A stretch of 64,000 bases of DNA, taken from Tetranychus cinnabarinus (Eukaryota; Arthropoda; Arachnida; Trombidiformes; Tetranychidae). Positions 22,601 to 37,600 of the stretch are shown piece by piece; position 1 is the first letter of the stretch; each line of letters begins with the position of its first letter. The notes below the pieces were generated by a model. It saw only the letters and a list, made by a program, of their open reading frames with translations. It was not told where the DNA came from and searched no databases. Where the stretch lies: the NCBI GenBank assembly GCA_022266195.1, contig WHVY01000003.1, positions 9,858,001 through 9,922,000 of the forward strand, given 5' to 3'. The position numbers and the translations under genes are program-made.

Positions 22601-25600
22601 GAGATCATCATGGACTTATAATCTTTTACATTATTATGGTTAATCAAGCTGGAATGAACATCAAAATTTCTCCAAAATCTAACCCTGGCCACCATTCAAC
22701 GAGGAAAGAGGGAAAAGCTCATGATCTTATGACCATTCCAAATGTAAGATTTATGTAAGTCAAGAATTTTCACTATAGCAGCTCATGCTAATCATGATAG
22801 TTGTACCTTTTATTGTATTAGTTCAACATTCCTGATTTCTCATTCATTGCTGATTTAATTCTGTTTATACTTGCAGTTTGCTCAGGATTTTACACCCTTT
22901 AACGCTGGTCCAACTTTTTTGCATTGTCACACATTGATACATGGTACATTAGCCTGGTGTTTTATTCTGATGCGGAGTATAAATGAATTTTTATCGCAGT
23001 CACTGATATTTGTTCATGTATTTTACGCCTAACTGGTATTAAACATTACTTCTATTGCCTGATATTAATGCTAATTCAAATGATAATGATGATAATGGAG
23101 CAATTGCTGAATCAAGTATTACTATTGCAATTGGTTTACAATTGGATGGATAACTGTTTACTAAAGGTTGATGATAGTGATGACGATGAGAAAAAAACTA
23201 ACTTCCAGGTCATCACCACGTTTGGTAGATCATCTTCTCGTGAATACATTTAATTTGCATTTAATATATGGATGTCGATAAAGACAAACATTGCAAACAT
23301 TACAAGTCTAAATATTCTGCAAATCAATTAATCGTTTGACCTTTTCTGATTTATCATTTCACTTGCACTGTTTCATCTTAATTTATCTACTTTTTGCTGA
23401 ATCAATTAACTAACCAACAATGGAAAGTCAATGGAACCTGATTATTATAATACGAATCACTCGTAGTTTCTCTTGGAAATATCAAGAAAAAGTCTGTGCA
23501 TATCTAGCGAAGGATCAAATAGGAAAAAGCATCAGATGGAAATATTTTTATCAACCTGATTTATCAGTCCTATGAATGAAATCTAGTGAAATTGCAACTC
23601 GTTCAATCATCATCATCATCATCAATTATCTATGGGACGGTTTATGATTTGAGGTTTATCCTTCTTTAGTGAATTAGCTAAATCATTTAAAGATGAAGAA
23701 GGTTTGTTTTGCCTTATTATGACCTTAATTTTTGTTTCTACACTCTGATGATCTTTTAATCACACAACTCAATAGATCAATTACCTTGATCGTTTCAATG
23801 AGAAGTTTTATCATCGATTCTCACCGAATTTTAAAAGCAGATCAATGTAACAAAAATTAACATAATATTTTTACATCCATTCACAGGTTGGTGCATAATA
23901 ATTGGTTTTCAAAACGATGACAATGCAATTTCCAGAATTTTTGGCCTCTTCGCTTACTTCGAATATTGGAATAGTAGCTGAACAATCAGATTAAAAAAAT
24001 AGTGCAAGCTGATTTAACCCTGATTGATTGGAAGTGAAATAGGAAAAGAGAAAAGTTTTACAACGTTTGACAGAAAACTGTTTCTAGTAAACAGTTTACC
24101 AGTTGGTATATTACAAACAATATAAGATTCAAAGTTGAATGTTTCAGCTAACAAGTGACATGGAACTTTCCTAAACTATTTTATTATACTTAACCTGGAC
24201 CAATATATTGATTAGAAACAGTAAACCCAGATAAACTGTATCATGAACTCAAGATTTGAAAGTTAACAGGAGAAATATTTGGAAAGCTGTAAACATTGAG
24301 CAAAAAGAAGGACAACAATTTCAATTAAAGGGGCAGATTAACATGTTGCAGGAAGAAATAAGTTTGATGTTTATGATGATTACCTTTAACCAACACTGGA
24401 CACAATTATTTATTACTTTATGGTAGCTGTTCGTTCAACTAATAATTGGTAAGGTTTTTAGTCAGTAATAGAGTTAAATGTTATAATATTAATGTTAACA
24501 TATCAAATTGTTTATTGTTTCAGATTATGCTTAAGAACAAGATGACGAAGGAAAGCTGGAAAATTGATACCAATTAATCAGCAAAAAGTGAAACAATAGG
24601 ACAAGAAATAAGCTTCAAGGATAAAAGTGAAAATTGACTTCAATATAAAAGAGGAGATTAATGGTAAAGATGGTGAAAAGAGGAAATATTAATATAAAAT
24701 CAGCAATAATGGAATAGTGAAAGTAAAGAAAGATGATAACAGCGATTTCAGTGATTGTTCCAAGAGCGTAAAATGGGTTCTAATCGGATCTTAATGAACC
24801 CAATATCAGTGTTAAGGTGTTGAAGGTGGCTGCAATTTTTACAGCAAATAAATCAATGGTCATTGAATAGTGTCTAAAAAGTTTGTAATGCTACTTGATT
24901 GTTTCAAAGTTGAGTGGTTTAAAAGAAGCCTCTTAAGTTAATTTTTTGATTCTTGTTTCATCGTTTTTTGTTTTCTTCAAAACTGAATGAACCAGATATT
25001 TTTCATGTTATTTTGAGTGATTTATTCCGAGTAGTTTGATAGTTGAAAGGGAAGGAAAAAGGAGCAAAATATAATGTTATGATTTGTGTAGCAGAAAAAT
25101 TGCAACTTATGATAACGTTCAAATAGTGTTGAACATTTATCAAATACATCAGTCTCTTCAGAAGATGAATTGTTTCCTATCAGTTAAGTTAGATTTAAAT
25201 TGCACTTTTGTAATGTTATTGATCATTTTGAAATCAATTAATATAGCTTACACTTGATATAAAAGTAATGACTTATAATGAATATCAAGGTTTTTTTGCG
25301 AAGAAAAAAACTCGACAAAACCTGATCATGTTTACCTATCATCTAATAATATTGAAGTATTATTATTATTATTATTTTTATTATCTATTTTCTTAGTTAT
25401 CATTCCTGAGGAAAGAAACTTTACCATCAAAGTATGCTCTAATCAATTGGATAACTCAGTGGAACTGGACCATTCAAGGAAGCATGGATAAAGATATTAT
25501 CAAGAACCGTGGAGAAGAAAAGAACAAAAAAAAGGTGAAATGAAAACGATTAACTGACATGGTAATATTGGAGGATACTCAGGAAACATTTCTACCTCCA

Positions 25601-28600
25601 CACTGTGTATTAATACACACAAATAGATCAATTGGTAAATATACTTTTATCAAAATTCCATCCTGTTTCATCTTCCTCTCTTCCTATTCTTATCATCTCA
25701 CTTCTCTCTTTTTTTCTTGATGAGATAAATCTTTCACTTACTCCTTTTTTTGTGATTGTATTTGTCTTTGTATGTTCATATCTTTTCTTTTGCCCTTTTC
25801 TGGTTCTCCTTATTTTCACTTTCATCTTATTCTTGTTCAGATGAGGATGGAGCAAACAAACAAATAGACCAACTTCACAGACATGGGACATGAAAAGACT
25901 TCTTATACAACTGATACATATTACTTGGTCTTCCTGATTGCTATCTGTATTTAGACTGGTTTTTACACTTGATTGAAGCAACGCCAAATGAAAGTATAAA
26001 CCTTCTTCTTCCATTGGTGTTGAGAAGGAGAAGGAAAAATAAGAAAAGGAAAGATATCATTGGTTGTGTTTATGGAAAGAGTCAAAAGCATGAAGGGAAT
26101 CAAAGGAAGGAATGAATTTTTTCCATGCAACTCAAGGGAACTCTAGTCAATATGAATCGCTTGTTCACTCATGTTCTTCCACTATTTCTCATTGAGCCTC
26201 AAGGTTTTTCTCTTTCTCTCCCTGTCTTTTCTCTTCCTTGAATTTCTTTAGATATAAATATGGAAAGGAAAGAAAGATAAAGATAGGGAAGACAAAAATA
26301 AGAATAGGAATAAAAAAAGAAGAAGAGTAAAAGAGAATTGGATCGATGTGAATCGACCTTTTTCTTGAATTTTTTTATTCAGCTGATACTTTTGTTATCG
26401 ATCAAGCTAAATAATAATGCAAGAAAACCCTACTGAGGCAAATTTGCGAGAATCTAAACAAGATTGAGAATAATATTAGGGCTGAAAGAAGAACAAGAAT
26501 GACAAAAGATTGTAAAAAGGATGAAATTTTGTGACTGGATTGTAAAACAATATGGAATCTAAGAGGACCAATATGAAAGTATTAAAAGTTCATGCTTTTG
26601 ATCAGACTTGCAAGGTAATAAAAACATGTTATTCAACATTGTATCTTATATATTAGTTTTGCTCTACTATCCTACAATTTGCATCTGACCTTAATTAACT
26701 CTAATTGTTTCTTTCTTATACAAGGCAAATCAGGCAAAAACCAAAATGGTCAATCCTGGAACAAGATAATGGTCGCAATGGTTTCCCTTCAACTCATTAC
26801 TGTCATTGTTTTTCCCTCTCACTCTTGGTCTATTTTGTTGGCTATATTTTCGGGTTCCTGTTAAAATGTGATAATCAAAATAAGATCAAGAAATTAACCA
26901 AGAAAACTCAATAGGCAAGGAGTAAGTAATCATCTCGATGGAGGAAGCAAAGTAAAAGCCTTTGTTACTAAAGCTTAATCGTCTTTGCCTTACTTTCACA
27001 CAAATCGGATAATCAGAGCATCCAATTCATTCATTACACCTCATTTAATCTAATTTCTCGTTTCTCTTAACTATTTAGATTACATCTAATTTCCAATATT
27101 CATTATTCAGTATTCTCATTATCGAGATAAAACAGGAAATTTTTGGAAGAATCAATATTCAACTTTAAAAGTAAAGTGATACAAAATTTCAATTTCAAAC
27201 AAAAGCCATTTTGCTCATCTACTTTCGTCACTGCCATCATCATCATGAGGAAGCAACAAATAGATTTAATAATGTAAATTTCATGTTGTCCCCTGTTTAT
27301 TGATTCATGGTTGACAAGTAATGGAGGAAAAGACTGAGAAGCCAATGTAAACAAGACATAAATATTAACAAAAAAAGGTCAAAGTTATCTGAAAATTTTG
27401 CTGAAATTTCGATTGAATTAGTTGATATTTCTTAAAGAAAAGGAAGGGAAAAAGTGTGAAGAAAAATGAGATGTAAAGATGAAGGATGAGGATGGAGGAT
27501 AACAAAGTGTCGAGATGATAATATATTGAATTATCTTTGAGTGGAAAGAAGAAACTAAACAATTTAAACAACAATGGAAACAAAACTTGAACTTCTCTTG
27601 TTAAAAATTGTTGATGTAAATATTCACATATACAATAGGTTATTATTATCTGTATCAAAGGCTAATACGTTTATAGTTAAATTAATTTTCCTCATCATTT
27701 TCACACCACTTTACCTTTTATGCTGTAAAATGTTTACTGGAAACCTTTGATGATATAATAGATTACGTTAATACAATTTAATAACGATGAAAATTAATAA
27801 ACCAAATGCAGTTACTAGACAATCAAAGTTAAATGATAATAGGCAAAGGTGGATGTTCATTAACTAGACTCTTAATAAGATGATGACAATGTTATAACAC
27901 TTGAATTAGCTTATAGTTTAAGGAACCCTTTTTAAACACTTTTTTCATTAACTCGACACTTGGATATTAACAAGATTGAGGTAAAATTAAATTGCATTCA
28001 TTGGCAATTGAATCTTTGAAATGACTTACCCTGTTGATTGAAATCCTCGGGATAAAATTACATCTTCAGGTTTGTATTGATCAAGGCTCGATGTTAAATT
28101 ATCATGATGTGATAGCTGAAATGAAAGATAAAAGGGAAAAGTTAGAAAAAAATTTTCATCGTAATTTTGAATGAAAAAAAATCTTATATTAACATGTTAA
28201 TCAATGGTTGGATAAGTTGAATGTTAAACTGTATCAGAAACGGAAAACGGAATATCTTTGGATAATGAAACCAAGTATAAATATGAGGGAAAAGGGTTGA
28301 AGAGTTGTAAGATATTAAATCGAAATATGTTAACACCAGAATTATTTTGATGACGTTAAATGTATCTAACAAAAATATCTATAAAATAACAAATAAAAAA
28401 TGGTATAAGAAACAATCATTAACTATAAAATGAAGATTTTCAAGTCTAGAGATTGAAAAATGCATCAAATTTTTTCTTTACTTCATGAGAAGAGGAATAA
28501 TAATGATAGCATTGAAATGTTCAACCATGCAATAAGATGATTCTTATATAATAATCTTTTGCCTCTTCTTTATTATTCATTTTGGCAATATTTTGTTCAT

Positions 28601-31600
28601 CTGACATTGAACCAAAAGAAGCAAAAAGTAAGCCCAAAATAGAGTGAACACAAATTTTGATTAAGAAGTGAAAAAAAGTGATTCTCAGAAATTAAACCTT
28701 TCTCCAATCGATAATCAAATCAACATCATTTTCAACAACAAAATTAACTAATTTTAATTAAATTAACTTGATAAACATTTCCATAATTAACCTTATCATA
28801 ATTACCTAACCAAGTCTTCATCCAAGTTTGCTTAGGCCAAGAGCAAGGAATACCTCAACCTAACAGAGTCAACATCATAGGATCACTTTCAAAGTAAAGT
28901 TTGGGTATTTTACGCATGAAAAGATTATCTTAATCAACTTGATCAGTGTTCACTGTCAGGCTAAATGTTATGAATCTCTCAACCTAACAAGTCAACCATC
29001 GACCGATCAAATACAGCATTTAGTCGAGTCATTGACTCGTTGAAAACTCAATACTTTTACCGCATTTTTCACTGTCAATAGTTAAGCAAAGAGTCATCTC
29101 TCAACCCATCAAAGTTGCTCGTCCCAGTGAATGTAACATAGATGAAGACACTTCTCCGTAAACTTTCATCATCTTCATCATTCTGATTTCTCCTTAATTT
29201 TCAAATCTCATCCATATCATCCGGAACCATTCTCACGCAATGTTGCTCTCATCCAAGTAAAAATAATTAAATTTGACATAATCATTTCTAATACACAAGT
29301 TAGTATTCATTTTTTTCTGCTGTTGTCTTCCAAATCTTTTCATCATCTTGCCTCACTATTATAACATCATTATCATCATCATTCCCTGCCCATTCCTTTA
29401 ATTCCTGTTGCTATATAATGTTCATTCTTTAAACACTAATTGCTAATGTCAATCCATGGGTGAGCAATTAACCATTTGGATAGAAACCAATTTAATTATT
29501 CTCTTCTTTCATTCTCCCTATCTTCATGTCTTATTTTTACTCATTTCATACAATCAAAATGAACAACTAAACTGACAAACAGAAGAAGAAGAAAAAACTA
29601 TTCCCTTTTATATGCATATCAATGACAGGGAATGACGACAATTTACAACTTTCTATCAAAAGAAAAGTTCACAAGAAAAGAAGACAAAAATACTTTGACA
29701 ATAACAAAAACTCCCAGTCATTCCGATTGTCTTGATAATCTGATATCAAAACCCACAAGCAATTGCATTTTGCCACACAAAACAAAACTCATCTCCTAGC
29801 AATTTTACAATTTTAATTCAAATTAAGATATAAAAAGAAAAGCATTTCATTTTGCAGTTTCAAAAATTCATTGGAATTCAGTACAAATTTCTCTTGATAA
29901 TGTATCATGGAAAGAAGATATAAACTGAAATTCAATAAATACAAGAAAAAAATGAACAAAAGCTTCTCAATCATGAATAATATTTCTATTATCAATATGA
30001 AAACAATTGAAATGAAATTGACGACTAAGAGTAAAAACTTGTCAATCCCAGAATGAAAAGCTCAGTTTCATGAGATAACTTTATTTTGCCTCAAAAATCA
30101 TTATCGTTTCCAAACAAAAGAATCACTTATCGTCAGTCTTTTTTTTCACTCAAATATCTTTTCATTGTTCACTTTTGTTCCCATTATTAAGAAGAAGTGA
30201 AAATGAAAAGTTGAAATTTTTGGGACAAACAAAAAAGTTGAACCCAAAGTGACCACAGAGTGGCAACCATTGTATAACTTTTGTTCCAGTTGTCCAATTC
30301 AAGTGTATATTGGCCATATTTTTCTTCATCATTTCAACTTTTCATGGTCTTCTTTCAACTGGTCATAATGGTTTTTAATAACATCAAACTCAAGGTAAAC
30401 TGGATGGCTTTAAAGGCACACAAAGATGCCAATAAAAGTGATAAAAAAAGGTTAAACTAGAAAAGGTTTGGGATAAAGAGACACTTTCTTCTCAATCTCA
30501 GTCAACTTGGACACTTAAATTCAAACCTCATCATGGTCATTCAGTTGACTCACTAGATCCATAAATTTTGGCCTCTTCAAAGGTCCAAGTTTGGCCAGTG
30601 AACAAAAATGGATCCTAAAGTTGTTATCACTTTAAATGTCACCAATTTTTTGCTTGCTTTTTAACTTGAATCATTCATCTCTTGTAACTACTTTTAGTGC
30701 ATTATCAGTGAAATGTTTTTCCTATTGTTTCCACTTTTGATTTATATTTATATACATTTTTTGTTGTTCAGATCGTCAAATATAAAGATATTTTTTTACA
30801 ATTTTTTTATTTCTTTGATAGCAAAAAAATCACTTTCATGTTGAGCTTTTATTGTCAAAAATTGTGTTTAATGTGGACCAAGTCTGGTTTTAATTGTTGA
30901 GGTGAGAAAAATGTTTTGCTTATTTTTGGTCAACTTGATCGCTGCCTGTTATCATTTGATTTTTTCAGGCCAATGAAGGGCCAATAAGACTATGGATAAA
31001 TTAATAATAATCATTGGAAACAATCAATCAAATTGTCCAATATTTCCGGTTATCAATCTTGCTTTATCAGACACTGGAGAAACAGTTGAATGGGAAACAT
31101 ATTGAATAACAATTGAAAGTTGAAGGGAACCAAGAAAAATAGGCGAATGTAAGAAATTAATATTGATTTTTGTTTCCCTCATAGTGTCACATTCAATTGA
31201 TCAACTGATTGTAAGACCCATTTAAAGGGTTACAATTGGACTTTCAGTGTCTGTCATGTTCAATATGCTTTACAATAAAAATTTGCTCATTTAACGTTCA
31301 AACGTGGCCAAGATGAAAGTTGGAAAAGTATTGAATATAAATCAAAAATCGCAATCAGTGGCAGATTTAGCTCTCAGTTTGATTCTTACCATTTTCAATC
31401 AATCTAAATACAGTTAATAAAGTTCAAGCCCAAAGTTGATTTGAATAAAAGTGAAAATTCAAGAAACAATTGACACTTCAATGGGAATTGTCATCAAATT
31501 TGAATTGCTTTAATGCAATAAAGACAGTTGAACATATCGACTAGAATTGTAAAAATGGCATTTCAATCAAAGTAAAATTTTCAGATATCGAAACCAATCG

Positions 31601-34600
31601 TCCATTTCACAAGCTCAACTTATTAGTTGACTTGAAATCAGAGTCATTCAGTTGCAATTTAGAAAACAAATTTCTAGATTCAACTCAATATTGGCTGATT
31701 GTTCATATTCATTGCTTTAAACCCAATGTTAACACAAAACCGATTCTTGGTCCATATTCAACTTATGGCTTTGATTAGCATTACTGAATAACCAAAGACT
31801 GAAACATTTCGTAGTTTCATGTCATCTGATCCTGAATGAGTTTCATCACATCTTCACAATTTGTCCTGTTTTATTGAACAATTAAGAGGTGAACAATAAC
31901 AATGATGTTTACTGTTGGAAAGCAATTTAAAAGCTATAATGCTCTTTATTGAGTTGAATTTTTCAAGATGCAATATAGAGATTAAAGATGAATGTTATTT
32001 ACATAAATATATTCATCAAATATTGAACCATTTATCAATTGAAGTGATCAACAACAACAACAAATAATATCAAACAATAAAAATAAATATCAAATGATTG
32101 CACTTTTTTTGACGCCTTGTGAATGCCTTTCCTCATAAATAACAAATCATCTTGTTAAGTTAACCTTTACATTATTGAAAATTGAATGAATAATTGATGC
32201 CAGTTAACTATTTTACAATCTGAACACCTAACACACACACACACTCAAAATGAAGAGTTAAATTGTGAAAATTTATCACTTAACAATAAAATCTTGATAA
32301 CTCCAATGGGAATGAAAATGAAAACTGAAATTCAAATGAAATAAAGTCACAAATAATTGAAGGTAAAATCTCATATTTCACTTTCTTTCCCAACAAGTAT
32401 GAACAGATGCAAATATTTAACACACTGCAAAAGCTTATCATCCTTTCCACCATTCATCCATAGACTCATGATTAACAGGGAAAAATATCAAATTACTAAT
32501 TACAATATTACATTAATTTGATTCAATTGGCGTTAATTATGGCAATAACAGTAAAGCCAAAATTTGACACAAATCTCGTGAGACCATTTGAAAAGGTTAA
32601 AAAACGTATTTGCAAAGTAAATCAATATCCAACGAGACGAAACAAATGAAATGAAAGTAGAGAGAGAAAAAGAAACATTGAATTTTGATGAATTTTGATG
32701 AATATTTTACTTACAAAAAATATTGAAAAATATGAAACAATTTTTTCTTCTTGGTTTTGGTTAAACCCAAAAACTTGCCTTGAGTTATATTGTAAAGTAT
32801 GTCTGTTAAAGTGGTTTTGTCGAGCAAAATCATTGGATTAATTCAATTGCATGAAACAATCTATCAAGTTTCAACTTTTGATAAAAAAGCAAATTTCAAT
32901 TCTAAACATTTTCACCAAAAAACAGCCACAAAAGGTTTAATCCAAACAACCAGAATGTTGAGGATCAATTGGATAACCCAAAAGTGGCTCTTGATGTGCT
33001 TTAAAAGATGCTTTAACGTGTTGCAATGTTAAATTGTTGAGTTAAATTGCGGTTTAAACTGTTCATCAAGGTAAACCATTACCAGTTTAATTTGGTGTCA
33101 TCTTTTAATTAACTGTTATCATATGGATGGATATTTAATAATATGAAACACTTTTTTTCTGCATTTCAATTTTCAGCTTTCCTTCCCTTTTCATTACAAC
33201 TCATCAAACGTTATTCACTTTCACATTATTTTCAAAATTTAACTTCCTGCTGTTTCCATTCCCTGATAGACTCAGCTAATAGTTCAACTTGATATGATAC
33301 TCAGATGATAATAATGGATTTTCAGGTTTTTTTCAACTTAAACTTACTCTCAATCAACAGCTTGTGTTACACATTTTTTTGCATTTATTTTCACAAATGC
33401 AAAGAAAACAGAAAATGTTATTCAAATCAATAACATGGTAAACTTCATCAACTACTCCATCATAATCAATATCATATCTGGTTGCTATTAAGTTTTGTCT
33501 GAACAAAAAATTCCATCTCACAAATTGATAAATCATTTGAAACAATGATTTGATGTAAAAAGTGAATTGAGTTTTGATATTGTGAGTGATGATGAAGACG
33601 TTGGCGAAACAGTTTCAGATCATTTATGAAAACTAAATCTCAAAGGGCAATTATGTTGAAATGAAAAATTGATTTTAATATTAAATGAAATGTTGATTTA
33701 AAAGACGATTGAAACAATCAATCAAATGAACAACCTTCAAGACAGTAATTGTTGACAATTAAAATGTAACCATTTAACATTCAGTGGCATGATAATGTTG
33801 ATACAAATTGTGAACCATTTGATGATTGGTGGAAACATGAAAATGTTTTGTTTTTACTTTACTTTTATTTTTGTTGTTGTTCATCAAATGTTGGACACAT
33901 TTTCATGTAATTATGACAATCTCAAGATTAATAGCATGCTATGAATGATTGATGGTTCCTCATCATCTTATACATTTTCATCATCTTGATTTATGAATAA
34001 AGAAAAGGAAGCAAAAAAAGAAATGAAACTTTTGAATAGCAATAACTGAATTACATGAGAAGAGGAAGAAAAAAGTGTTCACATTTATCATCATGTTCAA
34101 CATCAATTTTACCTATCAAACAAAAACAGTGAGACAAATTTTGATATAAATATTGAGTTTAAAAGTTTCCATTTTATCCTCGATGAAAACTCGTCATTTT
34201 CCCTGAGATAAGGAATGAAAAATTTACTCAGTGACAAGAAGTATATAAAATCTTTCAAGTTACACAAATTCAGTGAACACAAGTGGAGTGAAAAAGTGGC
34301 CTTTGCTGGGAGTTTTGAAAGGACAGAAAAAACAAAACAACAATTGAATACAAAATGTTGAACTTGTTTCCATTGAAGCGAATGTTTATTCAATTGCTTT
34401 TCAAACGTTTCATGGTTATGATAAAGATTGGGTTCATTCAATGTTTCAATATTCACATTGGTCAATGGGAAAATTTGGTTAAAAGGTTAACTGATGTTGA
34501 TTAAAATTGATTAGTTTTTTTGGTGTGCTTCCAGGATTGACATTGACAATGATATTGAACTTTGTTTTTCATTCAATTTTTGAAAGCCTGTTGTCTGGGT

Positions 34601-37600
34601 GAAACAGTTTCATGATTATTCAAGTTTGATGTCACCAAAATGGAAACAAATTAAACATGATTGTTGTCATTTTGGGTAAAACTGGTATAACATTAAATGA
34701 TAAGCTTGGTTTAACATTTAACATTTATCCAGTGATGATTGTTTCTGTTGAGCATTTTTCTTGTTTCAACAGAATCATTATTTCATCTTCTTTGTGGATA
34801 ATCAAACGATCTACAATTGAGTTAAATTGTTGGTATCAACGAAAAAAATTGAGATTAAATAGTGTAAAGGGATTGGAAGGGAAAACAATAATAAACGCAA
34901 AACATTTCAATCAAATTAAATTGTCATCAATTTGGTTAACAGTTGATTGATGAACAAAATGCTCATTCAAAGTGGATTGCCGTTTATTGCCATGTTTGTA
35001 CCTTTATTAACCTTTGATGATACACAGAGTAAAAGATGAAAAGGTGAGCTGCAAGATGATGATGATGATCAAGATGGACCAGGAAAAAGACAAACGAATG
35101 ACATATTTTATTTTCTTAAACACTGTTCTATTTAATGTGTCACAAGCAATTAATATCACGGATTCACAATAATCATGTCATTGTCTTGCAATGTTCATCT
35201 GCCTCATCATTACAACACATGATAGTGAATGTTTCAACTGTCAGCTGGAAAGTGATCGACTCTTTAACATGTTAATATAAAATTGGGTTTAAATGTTCAT
35301 TAGACTCAAAGGTAAACCCAAAGTTTATTTGGATCATTAGCTTTGCATTATATATTTCAGAGGCTGATCTGGTTATCACAATGTTGATGGTTAAAGTTGA
35401 TTTTATTATAATTTTAATTTCCAACTCTAAACATTATTCATGTTTTTTATATGACAAAGCACCTTTGAAGGCTTTTAATGTGTAGTTGGAAACACATCAC
35501 TGCATAATCTGGTTGGTTAATGTGTAATTTAATGTTTACTAAATTAGATTCTCATCGATATTATCAAAATTTCAACCAATTGTTCAAACGATATTGCTTT
35601 TTTCCTCATCCTTTTTCTAGGTCAACTTTGGTGAAATGTTTTCTTCCATTTCCCTATCAATTTCATGGGAAAACCTTTTGTGATAATTAAAAACATACCG
35701 AGATTCATTGAGAGGAAAGGAAAGCTAATTTGATCTTGCAGTTAATCATTGAGGTAAATTTTCATTTATTCCAACTACAGTGAATCTTGTTGATAAACAA
35801 AGTTGAAAGTTTAATGGTAAATCATTGAGTTACTTAACATGAGATAGACAGCATCTAAACTATTAAATTGAGAGTAAATTTGATGCTCTAAGTTGATTAG
35901 ATCCAAATAAATTTTGGGTTTCACTTTGGGTTTCACCTTAAAAAAGGGACATTTATTGGTACTCAACCAGATGTCTGGTTGATTACAATTCATTATGCAA
36001 GGTATGATAAATGGAGGCTTACCATTGAGGATGAAGAATGGTGATGATGAAGTTGAGGATGATGTTGATGTTGTTGTTGTGAAGATTGTTGTTGATGATG
36101 ATGTTGTTGTTGCTGTTGTTGGGGATGATGTTGTTGGGAAACGTTTTTAAAACGCGATAAAGTCGTATCTTCCTCATCAAGGCCCAATGAAGAGGCATGA
36201 TGATAACTTGGAACAACAAGGCGATCACTTGAATAATGAAGATCACTTAAAAGTGTAGCCCCTGATTCAGGTGAAGAGTCACATTTTGATGGCGACCTTT
36301 TCTGGTGATGTTGCTGTTGTTGACTATCACTTACTCCACCAGCACCAGACACTGTACCAGTTGAACCCGATCCAGGAGTGTTGCTAATATTGACACCGCT
36401 TGCACCAAGTCCATCACCTTTCATCAACCTTTGAGACGGTGGAGGTTCAAGACAATCAATTTGAGTTAAACTCTTACTTCGATGAGCCTAAGAACAAGAA
36501 ATCAAAATTAAAATTAACAAATCAATCAATTGACTTCAAAAAACGGTTAAAGCTTGAAGAGCTTGAAAAATCTATGTAACTAAAGGAATCGGGTTTACGT
36601 TAAAATTGACTCTATTGACCATGAATAGCAATTTAAATTGTTGGAGTAAATTTTTAATCTTAAATCAATAGACAAATGAAATAATCAATAATCAAAATAT
36701 TTGAAAATGTTGATTATTCCTTTGATATTACAAGTTACAGTTATAGACTTGTTAATGGTTTTTTAATAATTGTTTACTCTCTACCTTTTCAATTAACCTA
36801 TTAATCTAGTCATTTTAATCAACCCAACTTGAACATAACAATAGTTATTTCAAGTAACTAAGACAATGAAAACTAAATAGTCATTTAAGAGTATTTACTT
36901 GTGGCCTTTTTTTGTGCTGTTTTCAGCTTTCTGTTTGTAATCTAATTTGTTTACAATCAACAGGTGAATAGCAAAAGGTAAACATAGAAACATGATGACT
37001 ACTAGGATGATGACGATGATGAAAGGTTACAAATGATAGGGATAAAAATGATCAATCATTTGAAAGGTAAATTGCAAAATGATATATTCATTATTGGATA
37101 TTGAAGGGACATGATAACCTGTTTTTAATAGTCGATCAATGCCACTTAAGTAATGCTAATAATTTCAATGGTAAACCATTTAGATTGATAGCCATAGATA
37201 ATTTGTAAATGTAAAAGTGTTACAATTGAAATTTATAAATTGCGCTTGAGACAAGGCGCTTTTAATGAAAGGGTTTTGTTTTTTTTGCTTTTCTCATCCA
37301 ATAATTGGTCTTAAAGGATGATTTACAGATCATTTAATTATATACCAATTTATGCTTTTTAGTCATTTCATGAAAAATATTACATTAAATCAAGGTAATT
37401 CATAATTTTGATGAGAAGGATGATCATGATGACTAGGCTGATGGTAATTGGAAGTAACCAGTTGATAAAACTGGCTACTGCAACATCAGCAAATCAATCA
37501 TCAATTTTTTTCTTCATGTAATCATGTAACATGTCATTTGTATTTTAGGATCATCAACATTTTCATCATTATCATGTAGGTTTAATATGGAATGGTTTAA

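Noticed and set aside
36889..36991. Small minus-strand frame starting MFLCLPFAIHLLIV with a signal-like start
   Set aside because: Length is well within chance expectation for this base composition, with no promoter, splice or homology support.
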